DNA from: Vicia villosa
Taxonomy: Eukaryota; Streptophyta; Magnoliopsida; Fabales; Fabaceae
Assembly (NCBI RefSeq): GCF_029867415.1
Contig: NC_081183.1
Coordinates: 55,812,336-55,876,335 of the forward strand
Direction: 5' to 3'
DNA length: 64,000 nt
Made by a program: the position numbers and the translations under genes. Every line of letters starts with the position of its first letter. Within the stretch, counting starts at the first letter, position 1. Below the pieces are notes generated by a model. The model saw only the letters and a program-made list of their open reading frames with translations, did no database searches and was not told where the DNA came from. Below are positions 44,591 through 57,866 of the stretch, one piece after another.

Positions 44591-47515
44591 TTAGTAAAAG
44601 TCCTTAGGAAGACTATCTTTCATTTTGGCATATTGAGAAGCCCACAACGTCAGACGATGTTCGATTAGTGCTTGTTGTTTGTTCAGTTCTTCGATCTCTG
44701 GCATTAACTTCTATACCATCTCGAGATGTTGAATTCCTGACTGCGCCACTTCGTTCAACTCATGCTGCTTAGATTGTTTGATCTCTTCTTGACGGGATTT
44801 AGTGTTGCTTATTTTTTCTTCGAGGCATTTAATTTTCTGTTCCCAGGATTTGATGTTTGTCTCACAAGTTTTGTATTCTTCTTGGCGTTTTGTGTGCTCA
44901 AGCTCAAGGGCACTAGCCTTGTCTGTGGCGTCTTTGGCAGCTTTCCACGAAGAATTGTGAGAAATCATTTTCGCCTTGAGTTTTTCATCAACATCCCGTT
45001 TGCGAAGATTATCAGCTTGAAGTTGATCCAGAGGAGAACTTAGCGAGACAATTACGTCGGAGACTTCGTCCGAGACCTGGAGTAGATCCACTTTTTTCAA
45101 AAGGTTGATCAAACCAAAACAGCTGGTGGAGTCCTTGCGCAGAGTTTCAATAAGATTGGTCTCAAAGAGCTTTTCCTTTATCTGACGAAGGAGCGTTGGA
45201 ATGTCATTTTCCTTACCACCGTCCATCAAAATAGTCGAAGAAGGCTCGATCCGGATAGGCGAAATACCCTTAGCATTCATCATAGCCTTGAGAAAGCTTA
45301 CGGGATTAGTATCTTTGAGTTGCTCCAGTTCTGTAGGAGTAAGCACTGCAGTGGTCTGCTTCGAAGTAGCCACAGGAGTAACTATATTCCCGAGAGTCGA
45401 AGTTTCATTATTGCTGGGAGGAGGCAAGTTGGAAGTTTCATCTACATCTTCATGTTCAAAGATAGTGTCTTCGCTCTCGATTGGCTGGTCGACTATGTTG
45501 CCACTATTTGAATTTTGTGGGTTCTCTTCCATGTCTTTATCTCGATGGGTAACTGGAGAAGCGTCATTCGAATGACTTTCCTCAACACGCACAGGGGAGA
45601 CGATGGTCATGATAGGTTGAACATCTTCGAGGATTTCAGAAAGGGCAGGAGATTTATGTTGAGGGACGCCTGCTACGTAAATCAAAGTTTATTAGGACAA
45701 GAGGCCATCAAAGAGTTGTTTGTTAATCGAAGAGATAAACGCATACCTTGAAGGTTGCCAAGATCAATGCTGAGGTTTGAAGTGTTGAGATCAGAAGTAG
45801 CGGTGCCCACGTCATCCTGTATCAACAAAATAAGAGATAAACTCGGCTGTTGAAGTTAAGTATAAAAAGTGATTATGTTATAAGGTCCAAATAGCTTGTT
45901 TGGGACGTTATCTGGGCTCGAGTTATGGCTTTCCACAACTTGAATAGCACAAGCGACCTTTAAAGGTGATTCATTAGAAGATATCTTATCACTCGATGAA
46001 GTGAGTTTCGAAGTTCCAGACTCCTTTTCTTTAGTTAAAGGAATAGTAGCCTTCTGTCTTTTCTTCGCTGCTTGTCTGGTACGAGGGGGAGATTTATCTT
46101 CATCATCTGAAATATTGGTGGGAGAAACTTTCCGCTTTGAAGGGGTCGGAGGCTTCGAACTCTGGAAATGCACAGTAATCAAAGTAAGCAATATTCATAA
46201 AATTGCACAAGTCAGAATGTAAGGTATGAATATACCATGAGTTTTTTGCCAGTAGTGACGGAGTCACTCCCACTTGTCTTGTTGTTTTACGAAGCTCCAG
46301 CGCCTTTTTGTGCAGGGGTTTCCTTGATACTTTTCTTTCGAGTAACAGCTGGGAACAAGATAGAAATCAATATTTGAGTAAAGAAGGAAAGTTAGTCGAA
46401 GGATTGTCTAAACCCAACCTTCAGGTATTGGAGTCAAGACACGAACGTTCTCAAGACCTATATGAAGATGTCCTTTGAAAGTATCCAGGGTATGCTTAGT
46501 CGGGACCACTCGTTCAACGCGTTTTTTAAATTGTTCCTGAAGGATTTTAATGGCATTCCCACACACAGACCAGTCTGGAAAAGGAGGACTTAGAGCCACA
46601 CCAAAATCAGCACTAGGTAGTGGAGGGAATTTTGGAGGATTAAGTTCAAAATCCACTTCATAACGTAGTTCAGGTCGAACATACGTGGGCAATTTCAACT
46701 TATCCAGTTTAGCAGAAAACTGTTCACGTAAAGTGACCGCAGCTTCACGAACGGTCCGACTAAGGTCATTAAGCCTGTAGATAGTTTCAAAGAATTTTTG
46801 AAAGGCTTGGATTTCTTTAATATGAGTCGAAGTACCTTTATGGAAGTTCGCCTGTACATCAGCAAAAGCTTTAGTTAGTTCTTGAGTAAGGCTCTCAGCA
46901 TCGAAGATTTGCATAGTATAGTAATCTGTCCACCATTGATGAAACTGGTACCACGCCTTTGAGTATGGTCAGGTCCATCCTTTTCATTGTCTTTTCTCCA
47001 GAAGACTCTATCCAAGTTGTTCCTTCATTGCAGAGAGATTGCATGAACACGTCATATTTTTCTTCAGATGCTCTTTCCAGAATCTCATGATACAAGCTTC
47101 CAGGGTTCTTCACCCCTAACATCACGTTGATGGTTTCTTCAGAATAAGAGACACTTATCCCTCTAACCATAACTTCATGTTTCTTGCTGCTTGTGATTAG
47201 ATTGGCATAAATATCTTTCACCATTTGAGTGTTGTATGGGCTTGGTTGCTTGCACCATTTGGACCATTTCTTCATTTTAATCAATTATCCAATGCCTCCA
47301 GGAAGATCTATTTTTTTGTCTTCACGATTCAGAATGAACCCATGTTCAGAGAGAAGAGCTCGGCTTGAAATGTATTTCATAAACCGAATCTTTATTTCAG
47401 CGTTGGTGAATGTTGCTTCAATGTCACTTCCATCCTCATCAGAAACATCAGCAACTAGGTTTACGGTCTTGCGAATGGCATTCTTGGTTCGTACATGTGA
47501 GGCTGAAGCTTTCAT
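44591..47515 (-). pseudogene. Spliced multi-exon gene with plant transposon-type domain, opposite to the Tat element
   Basis: ATG 47515; proposed exons 47515-46419, 46348-46236, 46161-about 45890, 45816-45747 and 45669-44591, with GT-AG borders except that the donor of exon 3 is unclear. Exon 1 holds a domain with YNTQMVKDIYANL and VRGISVSYSEETINVMLG, like the 'putative plant transposon protein' family. A Lys/Ser-rich basic part follows (KRKVSPTNISDDEDKSPPR), and exon 5 ends in a long coiled coil (LEHTKRQEEYKTCETNIKSW). Stops at 47285, about 46276 and 44711, plus a frameshift near 46905, show decay. Its TCGA-rich composition matches the Tat element, in which an antisense extra ORF after pol is known. 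An Athila env-like ORF is the alternative, since Athila pol lies upstream on this strand. Confidence 0.6.
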
Positions 47516-48160
47516 GGTGTTTTTAGGGTTTGTGAAAATGAATGGTGGTTTTGGGAAGAAAGGGGGTAAAATGAGAGTGAGAAATTGATTGAGGAACGAA
47601 ATCATTTTTTTTTTGAAAATGAATGTGGGATTGAGAATACTGAGGAGTGGTTTATAGAAAAGTGGGATGGTAAGTGGGTAGTGTAGCGGTTTTAGAATAA
47701 GGGAAGTTGGCAGTTTGGGGGTACTAGTCAGAAGAGGGAGAAATTTTGAATTTCCAAATAGTGGCAAGAAGTGAAATAGACAGACATAGGGTATGGTGGT
47801 TACTGCACAGGTTATGATTTGTCTTCAAAAGCGTGCCAAGAAATAAATGCCCTTGTCTGTCTGATGTCACTACTGACACCTGTGTAGTGCCACACGCGTG
47901 ACCTTTGCTTTTCCCTCTGAATCACGTGCCCAGAAGATTTTATTCTTTTATGCTAAGTTATGGAAACTCAGCCTTTAATTATCTCATCCTTTCCATTTTC
48001 TATCCTTCTCAGGCTAGACATCTCACGCCTCTGACTCTTTCTCACTTTGGCTCTTCAATCAATAATCTGAAAACAAAATAACTAAAAGACAAAAAATGTA
48101 AATCTGGGATGCATCCCAGTAGTGTTATTTTAAAGGTTTATACCCTGACCTTAGCACAAA
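47516..48160. other. Non-coding stretch between the inverted gene and Athila pol
   Basis: Probably the promoter/5' UTR of the - strand gene plus the Athila region downstream of pol. Contains the perfect 16-bp palindrome CTGGGATGCATCCCAG (48104-48119). No gene is seen. Confidence 0.5.
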
Positions 48161-50451
48161 TTAAGTGGAGTCCAACAAATCAACGGTGATCCTTCCATTG
48201 TCCAAGGGTTCACCACGATACATCTTCACTCTTTGACCATTAACATTGAAGGATTCGCCTGTTTTTTATTCAATAGATCCACAACCCCATGAGGATAAAT
48301 CTTAGTCAATTTGAAGGGGCCGGACTAGGGGTGGCAAAACGGGTCGTGGCCCGCCGGGCCGACCAACGCACCCGCCAAAAAATGGCGGGCTGGGTTGGGA
48401 GTTTAGGCCCGCCGCTCGCCAAAGCCCGCCCCGTTAAAACCCGCCGCCCGCCAAAGCCCGCCCCTCATCCAAAATTCCCTCTTTTTTAGTTAATTATAGT
48501 AATTCCAATTCTTCATGGTTTATTTTATATATTTATTTGTAAATATATGTAATATTTTTTTAAGTAAAATTTGTTAAAAAGTTGGTTTTATAAGAAATTG
48601 TTTAACAAATTAAGTGAAAAATTTAATTAAAAGATAAAAAACCATTAATCTATTAAAAAAATGAAAAAAATATAAATAAAAATAGGCGGGCATGATTTTT
48701 ATGCCCATTGCCCGCCCCGCTCGTTTTTTGGCGGGCTTAAGGCGGGGCGGGCGAGGCAGGCGGTCCGTTTTGCCACCCCTAGGCCGGACCATCTAGATTT
48801 TAGGTTTCCTGGAAACCGCTTTAATCTAGAATTAAATAAAAGAACAAGCTGGCCTTCATTCAATTCTCTTTTAAGACACTTTCTGTCATGCCATTTTTGG
48901 TCTTTTCTTTGTACACTTCAACACTTTCATAGGAAAATAAACTATGCTCCTCAAGCTCATTGAGTTGCAACATTCTAGCTTGGCCAACCTTTGATAAGTT
49001 AAAATTTAGAGTCTTGACTGCCCAAAAAGCTTTATGTTCCAACTCAATAGGCAGATGACACGCCTTGCCATAGACAAATCTGTATGGGGACACGCCTAGG
49101 GGTATCTTATAGGCTGTTTTGTAAGCCCACAAGGCATCATCTAAATGCCTAGCCCAGTCTTTTCTAGAGGGATTCACCAGTTTCTCTAATATTCTCTTTA
49201 TCTCCCTATTGAAGATCTCAGTTTGTCCACTGCATTGTGGATGATAGGCTATAGCAACTTTGTGTTTCACTCCATATTTAGCCATGAGATTTTCAAAAAC
49301 TTTGTTGCAAAAGTGAGTTCCCCCATCACTAATGATCACTCTAGGTGTACCATGCCTTGACATAATGTTTTTAATCATAAATTTGGTAACTATACTAGCA
49401 TCATTAGTGGGAGTTGCTACTGCCTCTATCCATTTTGACACATAATCTACAACCACAAAAATGTATAAATTGCCAAAAGAGGGAGGAAACGGTCCCATGA
49501 GGTCAATGTCCCACACATAAAAAATTTCCATTTCTAAAATGTTTGTTAAAGGAATTTCTTGCCTCATGGAAATGTTTCCCACTCTTTGGCATCTATCACA
49601 TTTTTTAACATATTCATGAGCATCTTTAAAAAGAGAGGGCCAGAAGTAACCTGATTGTAACACCTTGGATGAAGTCTTGCTTCCTCCAAAAGGGCCTTCA
49701 TAAGATGCTTCATGATAGACAAACAAGATATGTCTTGCCTCTTGTTGATCCACGCATCTCCTCGTTATTTGATCAACACACTTCTTATATAAGAAGTGTT
49801 TATCCCAAAAGTAATTCCTTGTCATGTGGAAGAACCTCTTCCTCTGCTGAGAGTTAAAGTCAGGTGGCACGACTGTACTCACCAAGTAGTTGACAATGTC
49901 AACATACCAGGGAGTCACGTTATCTATTATCAACAACAACTGCTCATCAGGAAAACTTTCTTGTATCTCTCTTGCATCCTTGTAATGAACCTCATCTGGC
50001 AACCTTGATAAATGATAAGCTACTAGATTCTCTACTACTTTCTTATCTCTTATCTCTAGGTCAAATTCTTGCAGTAGTAGAACCCATCTGATAAGCCTTG
50101 GCTTGGCATCCTTCTTAGCAATGAGATACTTTATTGCCGCATGATCTATGTACACGATCACCTTGGTGCCAACCAAGTAAGATCTGAACTTGTCAAAAGC
50201 AAATACTATAGCTAGTAGCTCCTTTTAAGTGGCAGTGTAATTAATTTGAGCTTCAATCAAGGTTTTACTAGCGTAGTAGATAGTGTGAAAAACTTTGTCA
50301 TGCCTCTGATCAATTGCAAAGTCACTTGCATCGCACATCAGCTCAAATGGCTTTGTCCAGTCTGGAGCTTTCACTATTGGAGAAGAGACTAGAGCCTTCT
50401 TTAACAACTTGAAAGAATTCATACACTCCTTACTGAAGACAAATGGCGCAT
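48161..50451 (-). pseudogene. Athila pol: RNase H and integrase part
   Basis: Begins inside the RT/RNase H junction (FVFSKECMNSFKLLKKAL, PFELMCDASDFAI). It continues with [17 protein letters not shown] ([16 protein letters not shown]) and the integrase core ([43 protein letters not shown]). The Athila-typical [17 protein letters not shown] follows. The C-terminal part continues, after a frameshift near 48870 and across the hAT MITE, as FKLTKIYPHGVVDLLNKK and ends at 48161. A stop near 50226 and others disable it. Confidence 0.9.
48326..48781. mobile_element. GC-rich hAT MITE, 456 bp
   Basis: Ends TAGGGGTGGCAAAACGG and CCGTTTTGCCACCCCTA are inverted. The 8-bp TSD GGCCGGAC is exact (48318-48325 and 48782-48789). 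The terminal parts are very GC-rich (GCCCGCC and GGCGGGC repeats) while the centre is AT-rich. Non-coding. It splits the Athila integrase C-terminus. Confidence 0.93.
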
Positions 50452-53400
50452 TGTAATACGGTGGGAGAAATGAATTTTCAAATGTGCGGATAGCAAGAGT
50501 CGCCACTGACTTTTATTTTATCCAATTTGGAAAGGCAAAAAGAACAGGAAATACCTTTTTTGAAAAGAATTGAGTTCGGGGGGTAGGTTATACAAAGGGA
50601 AGGTGTAAGCACCCTTTGTATCCATGGTTATCCATGGGCTCTTAATTGCTTTGCTCACTTTGATTTGTTTTTAATTGTTTGAAAGTGTAGTGTATGTTTA
50701 GAAAAAACCGTTTGTAAAGAACTTGACTTTGTAATGATTCATCATTCGAATATATACAAAGTACTTGTCTTGAAAAGAGTTTTTGAAAAGCAAGGTTTGA
50801 AAAGCATTTTAAAGTTTGAATTGTTGTGAGCAAGCAATTAGGAACTACCTATCCTAAGTTTGTAAGGTCTATCTTGTTCTTTTCCTTTCGTTAAAAGAAA
50901 GAGACTATCCACACCATTAGTTAGCGAGAAATCCTTTCATTGGATGTAAAGGGTCATCGAAAAGCCATCGAATAGTCATAGGGGCTATCCATACCATAAA
51001 GAGGGTAGGAAGTCCTATGCATTGGATGTGAATAGTCATAAAAGGAAACAAGTAAGGATACCTTAGCATTCGAAGGGACTATCATCATTTAATCGAGGGA
51101 CGAGATCATTTATATCGTAGGCAACATTGAAGGGACCATGATCTTTAAATCGGAGGGACTATGATGATTTAAATCAGAGGCAACATTTTCTAAGGTATCC
51201 CTACACCTGAGGGACTTGACTATTGTTCGTCGAAAGGCAACATAAGAGAGGATTACCCTAAAGGTGAGTGTGTGAACAAGAGTGGTTGATTTATTTAATC
51301 TTGAAAATTAGGGTTATTCTAGTTTGATATTATCTTGCCATACAATCCTATTATCATCTAACAGTTATATAGTGCAAAATATAAAAGCAGAAAAAATAAA
51401 GTCCTACACTATTACAGGGCTTCGGGATGGGGGATACATATCCAAAAATGGGGAAGTGCGGAAATTAAAAGCGGAAAAGTAAAGGCCCTAATTACTATTA
51501 CATCAAAAAATTGGCAACCTATACACCTTCTAGAATTTAAATAACAGAAATTAAACATACATGCGATATTCATAGAGTATGAGATGAGAAGAGAAGATCG
51601 CGAATTGGGAAAAAATTGAGGTTTGATGATAGGTGAGATAAAACCCAAGTCTAAAATAATTATTGAATTTAATTTAATTTTATCTTAGTTATAAATCAAA
51701 ACCTAATTAAATTAATCATGACTATATTAACTAGAAGAAATAAAAGTTAATAATTTACTAATTATCTAAGTCTAATTATTAAATTAATTACAAGTTATAG
51801 CCTAATCCTAATTACCAAAAATAATTAATTAAAGTTAATTTAAAACTAAACCTAAATTATTTACCCTAAATTAATTAATTAATTCCTATGATTAAATTAA
51901 ATTAATTAACAAAACCTAATTCTAATTAATTAATTAAGAGGGTTAATTTTAGGTTAATGATAAAAAAAAATTAGGATTTATGGTTAAATAAATAAAACTG
52001 AAAAAAGAAATTAAAAATAAGAAAATAAAAGAAAAACCAGCGCTGGGATTCTGTGTGGAAGGGATCTTGGGGTGTACCATGAAGTATCATCTTCTGGGCT
52101 CTCTGATCTGGATGCATGGAGATCTAGCGGTAGGAATTTGAGGATGCATCGTAGGGATCAGCTGACCAGAAGCACAGATCTTGAGAGCAGTATTTGTCAA
52201 AGAAAATAATGAAGAAAAAAAGCAAACGGCATGGATCGAACCTACCTCTACCTATTAACACCTTATGGACACACTTCCTTCCACTAGGCCAACGGGACTT
52301 TGCTGTTAATGGAACACTCAACAAACATCATATACAGAACAAATAATAAAAAAAATATCAAATTTAAAACTCTCACGCCCAGCTTTTTTTTCTTCTTCAA
52401 GAAAATACAAATGTTTATGGCCACAGTTTTCCAGTCGTAGCAGTAGGCTATACCCACGGTCCATCCGTAGCCATATCTCCTGCAAATTCTCAACTTGTAA
52501 AATAGGCCATATAAATTTATATAGAAGGCATAGATCGATTAGAAACTTTGCCCCTAACACGATGGTACCCTCGATTTGATCCAATTTTGCCTATTTTGAG
52601 GAACCCCAATTTGAAGCTTGGAACCCTAACAATGGCAGATCGTGATACCTGCACTTAAACTCGAATTAAACTATCCAAAGAGCTTGCAAACATCCTCATG
52701 AACACAAATATGAAATCGAATTATGTTAAACATGCATGAATCATTGAAATCAAATTAAAAATAAGGCTACTAAACCGTGAACGTGTTCTGCTGATTCTGG
52801 ATGCCTCGATCGAAGGTGAAGGCCGATAATGACTCAGAGAACGCCAGTGAGTTGATTGGAAACCTTGAAATAGCTTGAATCAATCGGATTATTGGTCTGC
52901 AATTTGCTTGAATGCCACGTTTTTTTCAGACTTTGTTAGGGTTCTTGTTTCAGAGTTTTCCTCCTCCTTGCATTTGAATAAGTTATGTACTTATAATAGA
53001 TGGGTTTAGTTCAACAAAATTAGAGAGAAATCAAGTAATTCCAATGATTGAGATTTGATTAAGACTTGATTGAAATGGATTATGGAGTCTTTCTAAATTG
53101 GTCCAATTCTATTTTCGTGCTCTTTTCTCACGTGTTATTGATCCTAATATGGATGTGAATTGATTGAAATCAAATATATGACCTTTAATTACTAATTTAT
53201 GATTTACTTGATTTAATTTGTATTCAAATGAATAAATCCAAAATAAAAAAATAAAAAAAATAGATATATATTGGTTTATGGGCTTCCCATGAGGCCGTAA
53301 TCACGTGAGAACTTCAATTATTAAGGCCCAATACTCAAAAGTATGAATTTTGTCAATTATAGCTTCAAGCATTTCCCAAATTTTGCCTAACTTACACCAA

Positions 53401-54186
53401 CCATAACTCTTTAAATTTTTGTGATATGGAGATGATATAATACTTTTTGGAAAGCCCAATATGTCCTCTACAACCCACTTTGGAATACTTTTTGCATATG
53501 GAGATTTTATTTTGAAGATATGGTTCCTGACAAAAAATGGCTTTTTGTGGACTTTCAAAGGCCTGTAATGTTTTGACTCATCTTCCAAATGGTGCATTTA
53601 TTGAAATTGGCTCCAACATCAAAGTTTTAGATAATTGAATTTCCTTGAGAGTGAGCTTTGGTTGGGAAATTTCTGATGAACCATGTGAGAGTTATGGCTG
53701 GTCAAAGTTCAGTTGACTTTCTCCTAAAAACCCTAATTTAGAGACTTGGACTTTTGATGATCTTGGAGCTTTTCTTTATGAATCATGATCAACCCTTGAT
53801 CAAATGATGAATATAACCTCAAAATGTTGATTTTGACAAAAAATCAAGAGTTTTGACTATAAGTTGACCACAATTGACTTTTAGGTCAACATAGTCGAAC
53901 TATTAATCAATTGAGCAGTTGTCTGTGCAATCATGTGAATCAGAGCTTGCGACTTGATATGAGGATTCTTTGAAGCTTACGTGAAGCTATGGAGTCCACT
54001 TGAGGCTTTGATACATCCATTTCCTTTGAGAAAACCAAAACCCTAATTAGAGACTTATTGCTTAGGAGAAAGATAGGTATGCCCAATTCTTGTGTGGCCT
54101 TGAGCAGCCGGAGATCATATGGGTATAAGGAGACTTCTTGGGCCAAAATATCTTGAAATATGGAGGGCAAATTTTGGGGTATGACA
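50452..54186 (-). mobile_element. Ogre-like solo LTR, 3,735 bp, nested in Athila RT
   Basis: On the - strand it starts TGTCATACCCCAAAATTTGC at 54186 and ends TATTACA at 50452. It is flanked by ATGTG (54191-54187) and ATGCG (50451-50447), a 5-bp TSD with one C/T difference. Removing it joins the Athila RT (LLQHD) to FVFSKEC in the right order. A GTGGCGACTCTTGC motif, reminiscent of Ogre primer sites, lies close to the end. No gag-pol is inside, so this is one LTR left after recombination. The interior has GGGACTATGAT-type short repeats near 51060-51250 but no genes. Confidence 0.75.
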
Positions 54187-54191
54187 CACAT

Positions 54192-55766
54192 CATGCTGTA
54201 GCAATTAACAAAGTGACTTTGTGATTTTTCAGAAGTCCTTGATGAACCTTCTATAGAATCTAACATGTCCTAAGAAACTCCTAACACCCTTTATGTTAAC
54301 AGGTGGGGGAAGCTTCTCAATGAACTCTATTTTAGCTTGGTCTACCTCTAAAACTTCTTTTGAGATCTTATGCCCTAGCACAATTCCTTCTTTTACCATG
54401 AAGTGGCACTTCTCCCAGTTCACCACCAAATTAGTCTTTTCACACCTTGTTAGGACTGTATCTAGGTTTTCTAAACAATGCTGAAATGACTCTCCAAAGA
54501 TAGAAAATTAATCCATGAAAACATCCATGGAACTCTCTATGATATCAGAAAAAATAGCCATCACGCACCTTTGGAAAGTAGCTAGTGCATTGCACAATCC
54601 AAAAGGCATCCTCTTAAAAGCAAATGTGCCATATGGACAAGTAAAAGTTGTATTCTCTTGGTATTTGGGTGCAATGGCTATTTGGTTGTAGCCCGAATAG
54701 CCATCCAAAAAGCAATAATACTTCTTTCCCGCTAATATATCCAACATCTGATCAATAAAGGGCAAAGGAAAATGATCCTTCCTTGTGGCCTTGTTTAGCT
54801 TCCTATAATCCATGCAAATCCTCCAGCCAGTTAATGTTCTTGTGGGGATAAGCTCATTCTTTTAATTGCTGATGACTGTCATGCCTCCCTTCTTTGGTAC
54901 ACATTGAACAGGACTAACCCAGACACTATCAGAAATGGGATAGATGATCCCAGCGTCAAGCTATTTGATGATCTCTTTCTTGACTACCTCCTTCATGATG
55001 GGGTTCAGTCTTCTTTGGCTCTCTACACTGTTCTTGGCATTTTCTTCTAAAAGAATTATGTGCATGCAGATAGTAGGGTTGATACCTTTTATGTCAGCAA
55101 TTTGCCAAGCAATATCACTCTTGTGTCTCTTCAAAACTTCTAGCAGCTGGCTCTTCTGTTCTTTAGCCAAATCTGTTTCTATAATCACAGGAAGCTTCTG
55201 CCCTTCCTCCAGGTATGCATATTGAAGATGGGAAGGTAGTTGTTTCAGTTCCACTTCAGGAGGTTCCTCTAAGATGGTGAATTTAGCTTTTGGCCAGACT
55301 CTAAGACAAATATTTCCATAATTTCCTCTGTTGCTACTGATCTTTTCATAGGGCCAAACATGATTCCATCTTGAAGTACTTCCTTTACTTTCCCCAGCTC
55401 TTGAGTCAAGACATCAGTGGTCTTTAATAAGCTTTTATGAACAATTCTGTCCCAGCAGGAAATCATTGAACAATAAGCTATTTCTTCCTCAGGATATTGT
55501 AATGCATTCAACACATTAAACACCATTTGTTGACCGTTTACTCTCATGGTGAGTTCACCTTTCTCTACATTAATTAATGTCCTTCCCGTAGCAAGGAAAA
55601 CTCTTCCCAAAAGAATGGGAATGCCCTCATCATCATCAAAATCCATGATTATGAAGTCAGTTGGAAATACGAATATATCAACTCTGACCAGTACATCTTC
55701 AATCTTCCCTTGGGGGTAACAAATGCTTCTATCTGCTAGCTGCAAAGTGATGGTTGTAGGCTTGGT
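54192..55766 (-). pseudogene. Athila pol: protease and reverse transcriptase part
   Basis: Protease region (TITLQLADRSICYPQGKIED, GIPILLGRVFLATGRTLI) at 55766-55500, then a linker, then RT. RT motifs are MDYRKLNKATRKDHFPLPF, FLDGYSGYNQIAI, PFGLCNALATFQRCV and IVLGHKIS. A frame break near 55268, missing DD context near 54505 (a stop follows MDVFMD), and stops near 54230 break the protein. The left part is cut by the Ogre-like LTR, the right by the Tekay LTR. Confidence 0.9.
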
Positions 55767-57734
55767 TGTAACACCCCAAAATTTCATAGTTTAATTTAAT
55801 CAGAATTTAAATTAATTATTTGGAATTAATTGATTAATTGGTGAATTAAGTGAAGAGAATTGTGAAAGAAATAGTGTTATTGCGCTTGGTGTAGTAGTTA
55901 GTAGAAGGGAGGTGTTAAGTTGAAAAGGCCTTACTAACTAATGGTTCTATTTTTCATAAAATAAGAAAATAAGAAAAATAGAAAGCAAAAGAGCCAGAGA
56001 AGGAGAAGAGCAAGTACGTGAAATAGAAGAAGAGGAGAAGAGGAAGAATCTCAAGAATTTTGCTAAGGTAAGGGGTGACTAACCCGTTTACTCTCTATTA
56101 TCGGTTTAATAGTGGTAGGATTGAGTATGTAGGTGGTTTAAATCGACTGATAGTATGTTAGGATTGACGTTTTTGAAAAATGTAGAACAATTGTTCGATT
56201 GTGATGAAATTGAATGAATTGGAATGATGCTTGATGTTAATGGACCCCTAAATATGTTAGAAAGATGTTAGAATGTTTTGAATTGGGACTGTATTAGTGA
56301 TTTAATGATATTGGAGCGATTTGGGATAGAATTGGAATGGAGAAGTGCTGTAAAAAATTGATGTTTTTGGTTCTGTGCACGCTGAAACCAGGTAGCAGCC
56401 CTGCTGTAACAGGTTACCGCGTGGAAAAATGAATAATCTGGGTAAATTTGAGTACTGTAACCGGTTACCCATCATGCTGTAACCGATTACAGGCGCGTTT
56501 TGAAAATAGCGAATACATTGACGTAAAGCGTGACCGGGTAGCGCCCATGTTGTAACCGGTCACACTTGATGCATTTTAAAAAAAATATTTTGAAAATTCA
56601 TATCTTTTAAACCGTATATCCGTTTTAAGCGCCATATTGAGCATTGTGTCACTAATTAAATATTTTATATAATTAAATGGTGTTTTGGACTGTAGCTCGA
56701 TTTTATTTTAAAACCCGGTTTTATTTTATGGATGTGAGTTGTATGTTACATGTTTAAGTGTTAGGTGTAACAATAAGGTGGAATTGTAGCAATGTAATTG
56801 CTTTATGGATGTTGTATTTGGATGTTGATTATGCATAATGTAATTTTTGAATGGTGTTGAAATATAAATGCACTATTTTGGTGTTGCTTCGGTGAGTTGA
56901 AATATGATAATGATTATTCATATTAATTGGTGTTGATGATTAGCATGCTTAAGATGGTGCATGCATTCATAATCATATTTGTGGCTGTATCCTGGTGGTG
57001 TTGGATTAGCGGTCGCTGATTCCCATTGTATGGAATTAGTGAGTGGAAGTAGCCGTATCTTGTTGGTGGTGGATCGGTGAGATGGGTCAATCCCATGATT
57101 GGTACCACATGCATAAGAGTCGTTGCATTTGCATATATGTTGATATAACATGATTGGAGGTTGTCCAATGTTATATCGGTTTGTTGTGATTTATGATTGA
57201 GATGTGTGGATACCTGTTTATGAATGATTTTTTGAAATGTAACTGTACTAAAGTTGGGTGAATGATCTATTTATTACATTTTACAATTATGAGCTTATAA
57301 TATAGTTTAAATATGATTTGTCTCACCGTTACTGTTGACCATTTTCAGATTAAGGAGTAGCGGCCCATGCTTGGTAAGGATAGCTCGTAGAGTTATTTCG
57401 TTTAGTTCGGTTGTGTCGGTGTCATGCTCTGGTCTTGTAACATTGAGGAAAGTTTACTTAGAGTTGTTTTATGAACTATTATCTCTTTTGTTAGAATAAT
57501 GCTTTGGTTGGTTTTGAGTCGGTGAATCCTTAATGTTGAGTACCGATGTTTTATGTTATTCAGATTATGAAGTAATTCCGCTATGTTAACATGTTTGCTG
57601 AGTAATATGGTTTTATGTTCCTCATAAGGCATGACATGATTAAATGTTTTAAATATTTTGGAGTTGTAATGCCATTGTACAAGTTTTACTCTGAATTTAA
57701 TTAATATTTTGCGGGGGTTTAGAAGGGTGTTACA
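55767..57734 (+). repeat. 5' LTR of a Tekay-type Ty3/gypsy element
   Basis: 1,968 bp, starting TGTAACACCCCAAAATTTC and ending GGGTGTTACA. A Met-tRNA-like primer site TGGTATCATAGC (57739-57750) follows. It contains several TAACCGGTTAC-like motifs (56400-56570). Confidence 0.88.
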
Positions 57735-57866
57735 ATAGTGGTATCATAGCATACTCGGTCGTTGTGGCCAGTCTTATTGTCATTATTCCCGTGTATACGA
57801 CTAGTGTAAGGTTGACACTATCGATACTTTTTTTCAAATGGAGATTGTTTTATAATTAGCAGAACA

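Larger units (their letters stand above)
48161..55766 (-). mobile_element. Athila-type Ty3/gypsy element, internally interrupted
   Basis: Athila pol runs on the - strand from protease (right) to integrase (left). It is cut by a hAT MITE (48326-48781) and an Ogre-like solo LTR (50452-54186). The right end is cut by the Tekay LTR at 55767, so gag and the 5' LTR are not seen. No Athila LTR was identified at the left. Confidence 0.85.

Noticed and set aside
48289..48489. 66-codon basic ORF
   Set aside because: It is a by-product of the GC-rich arm of the hAT MITE and crosses the element boundary.
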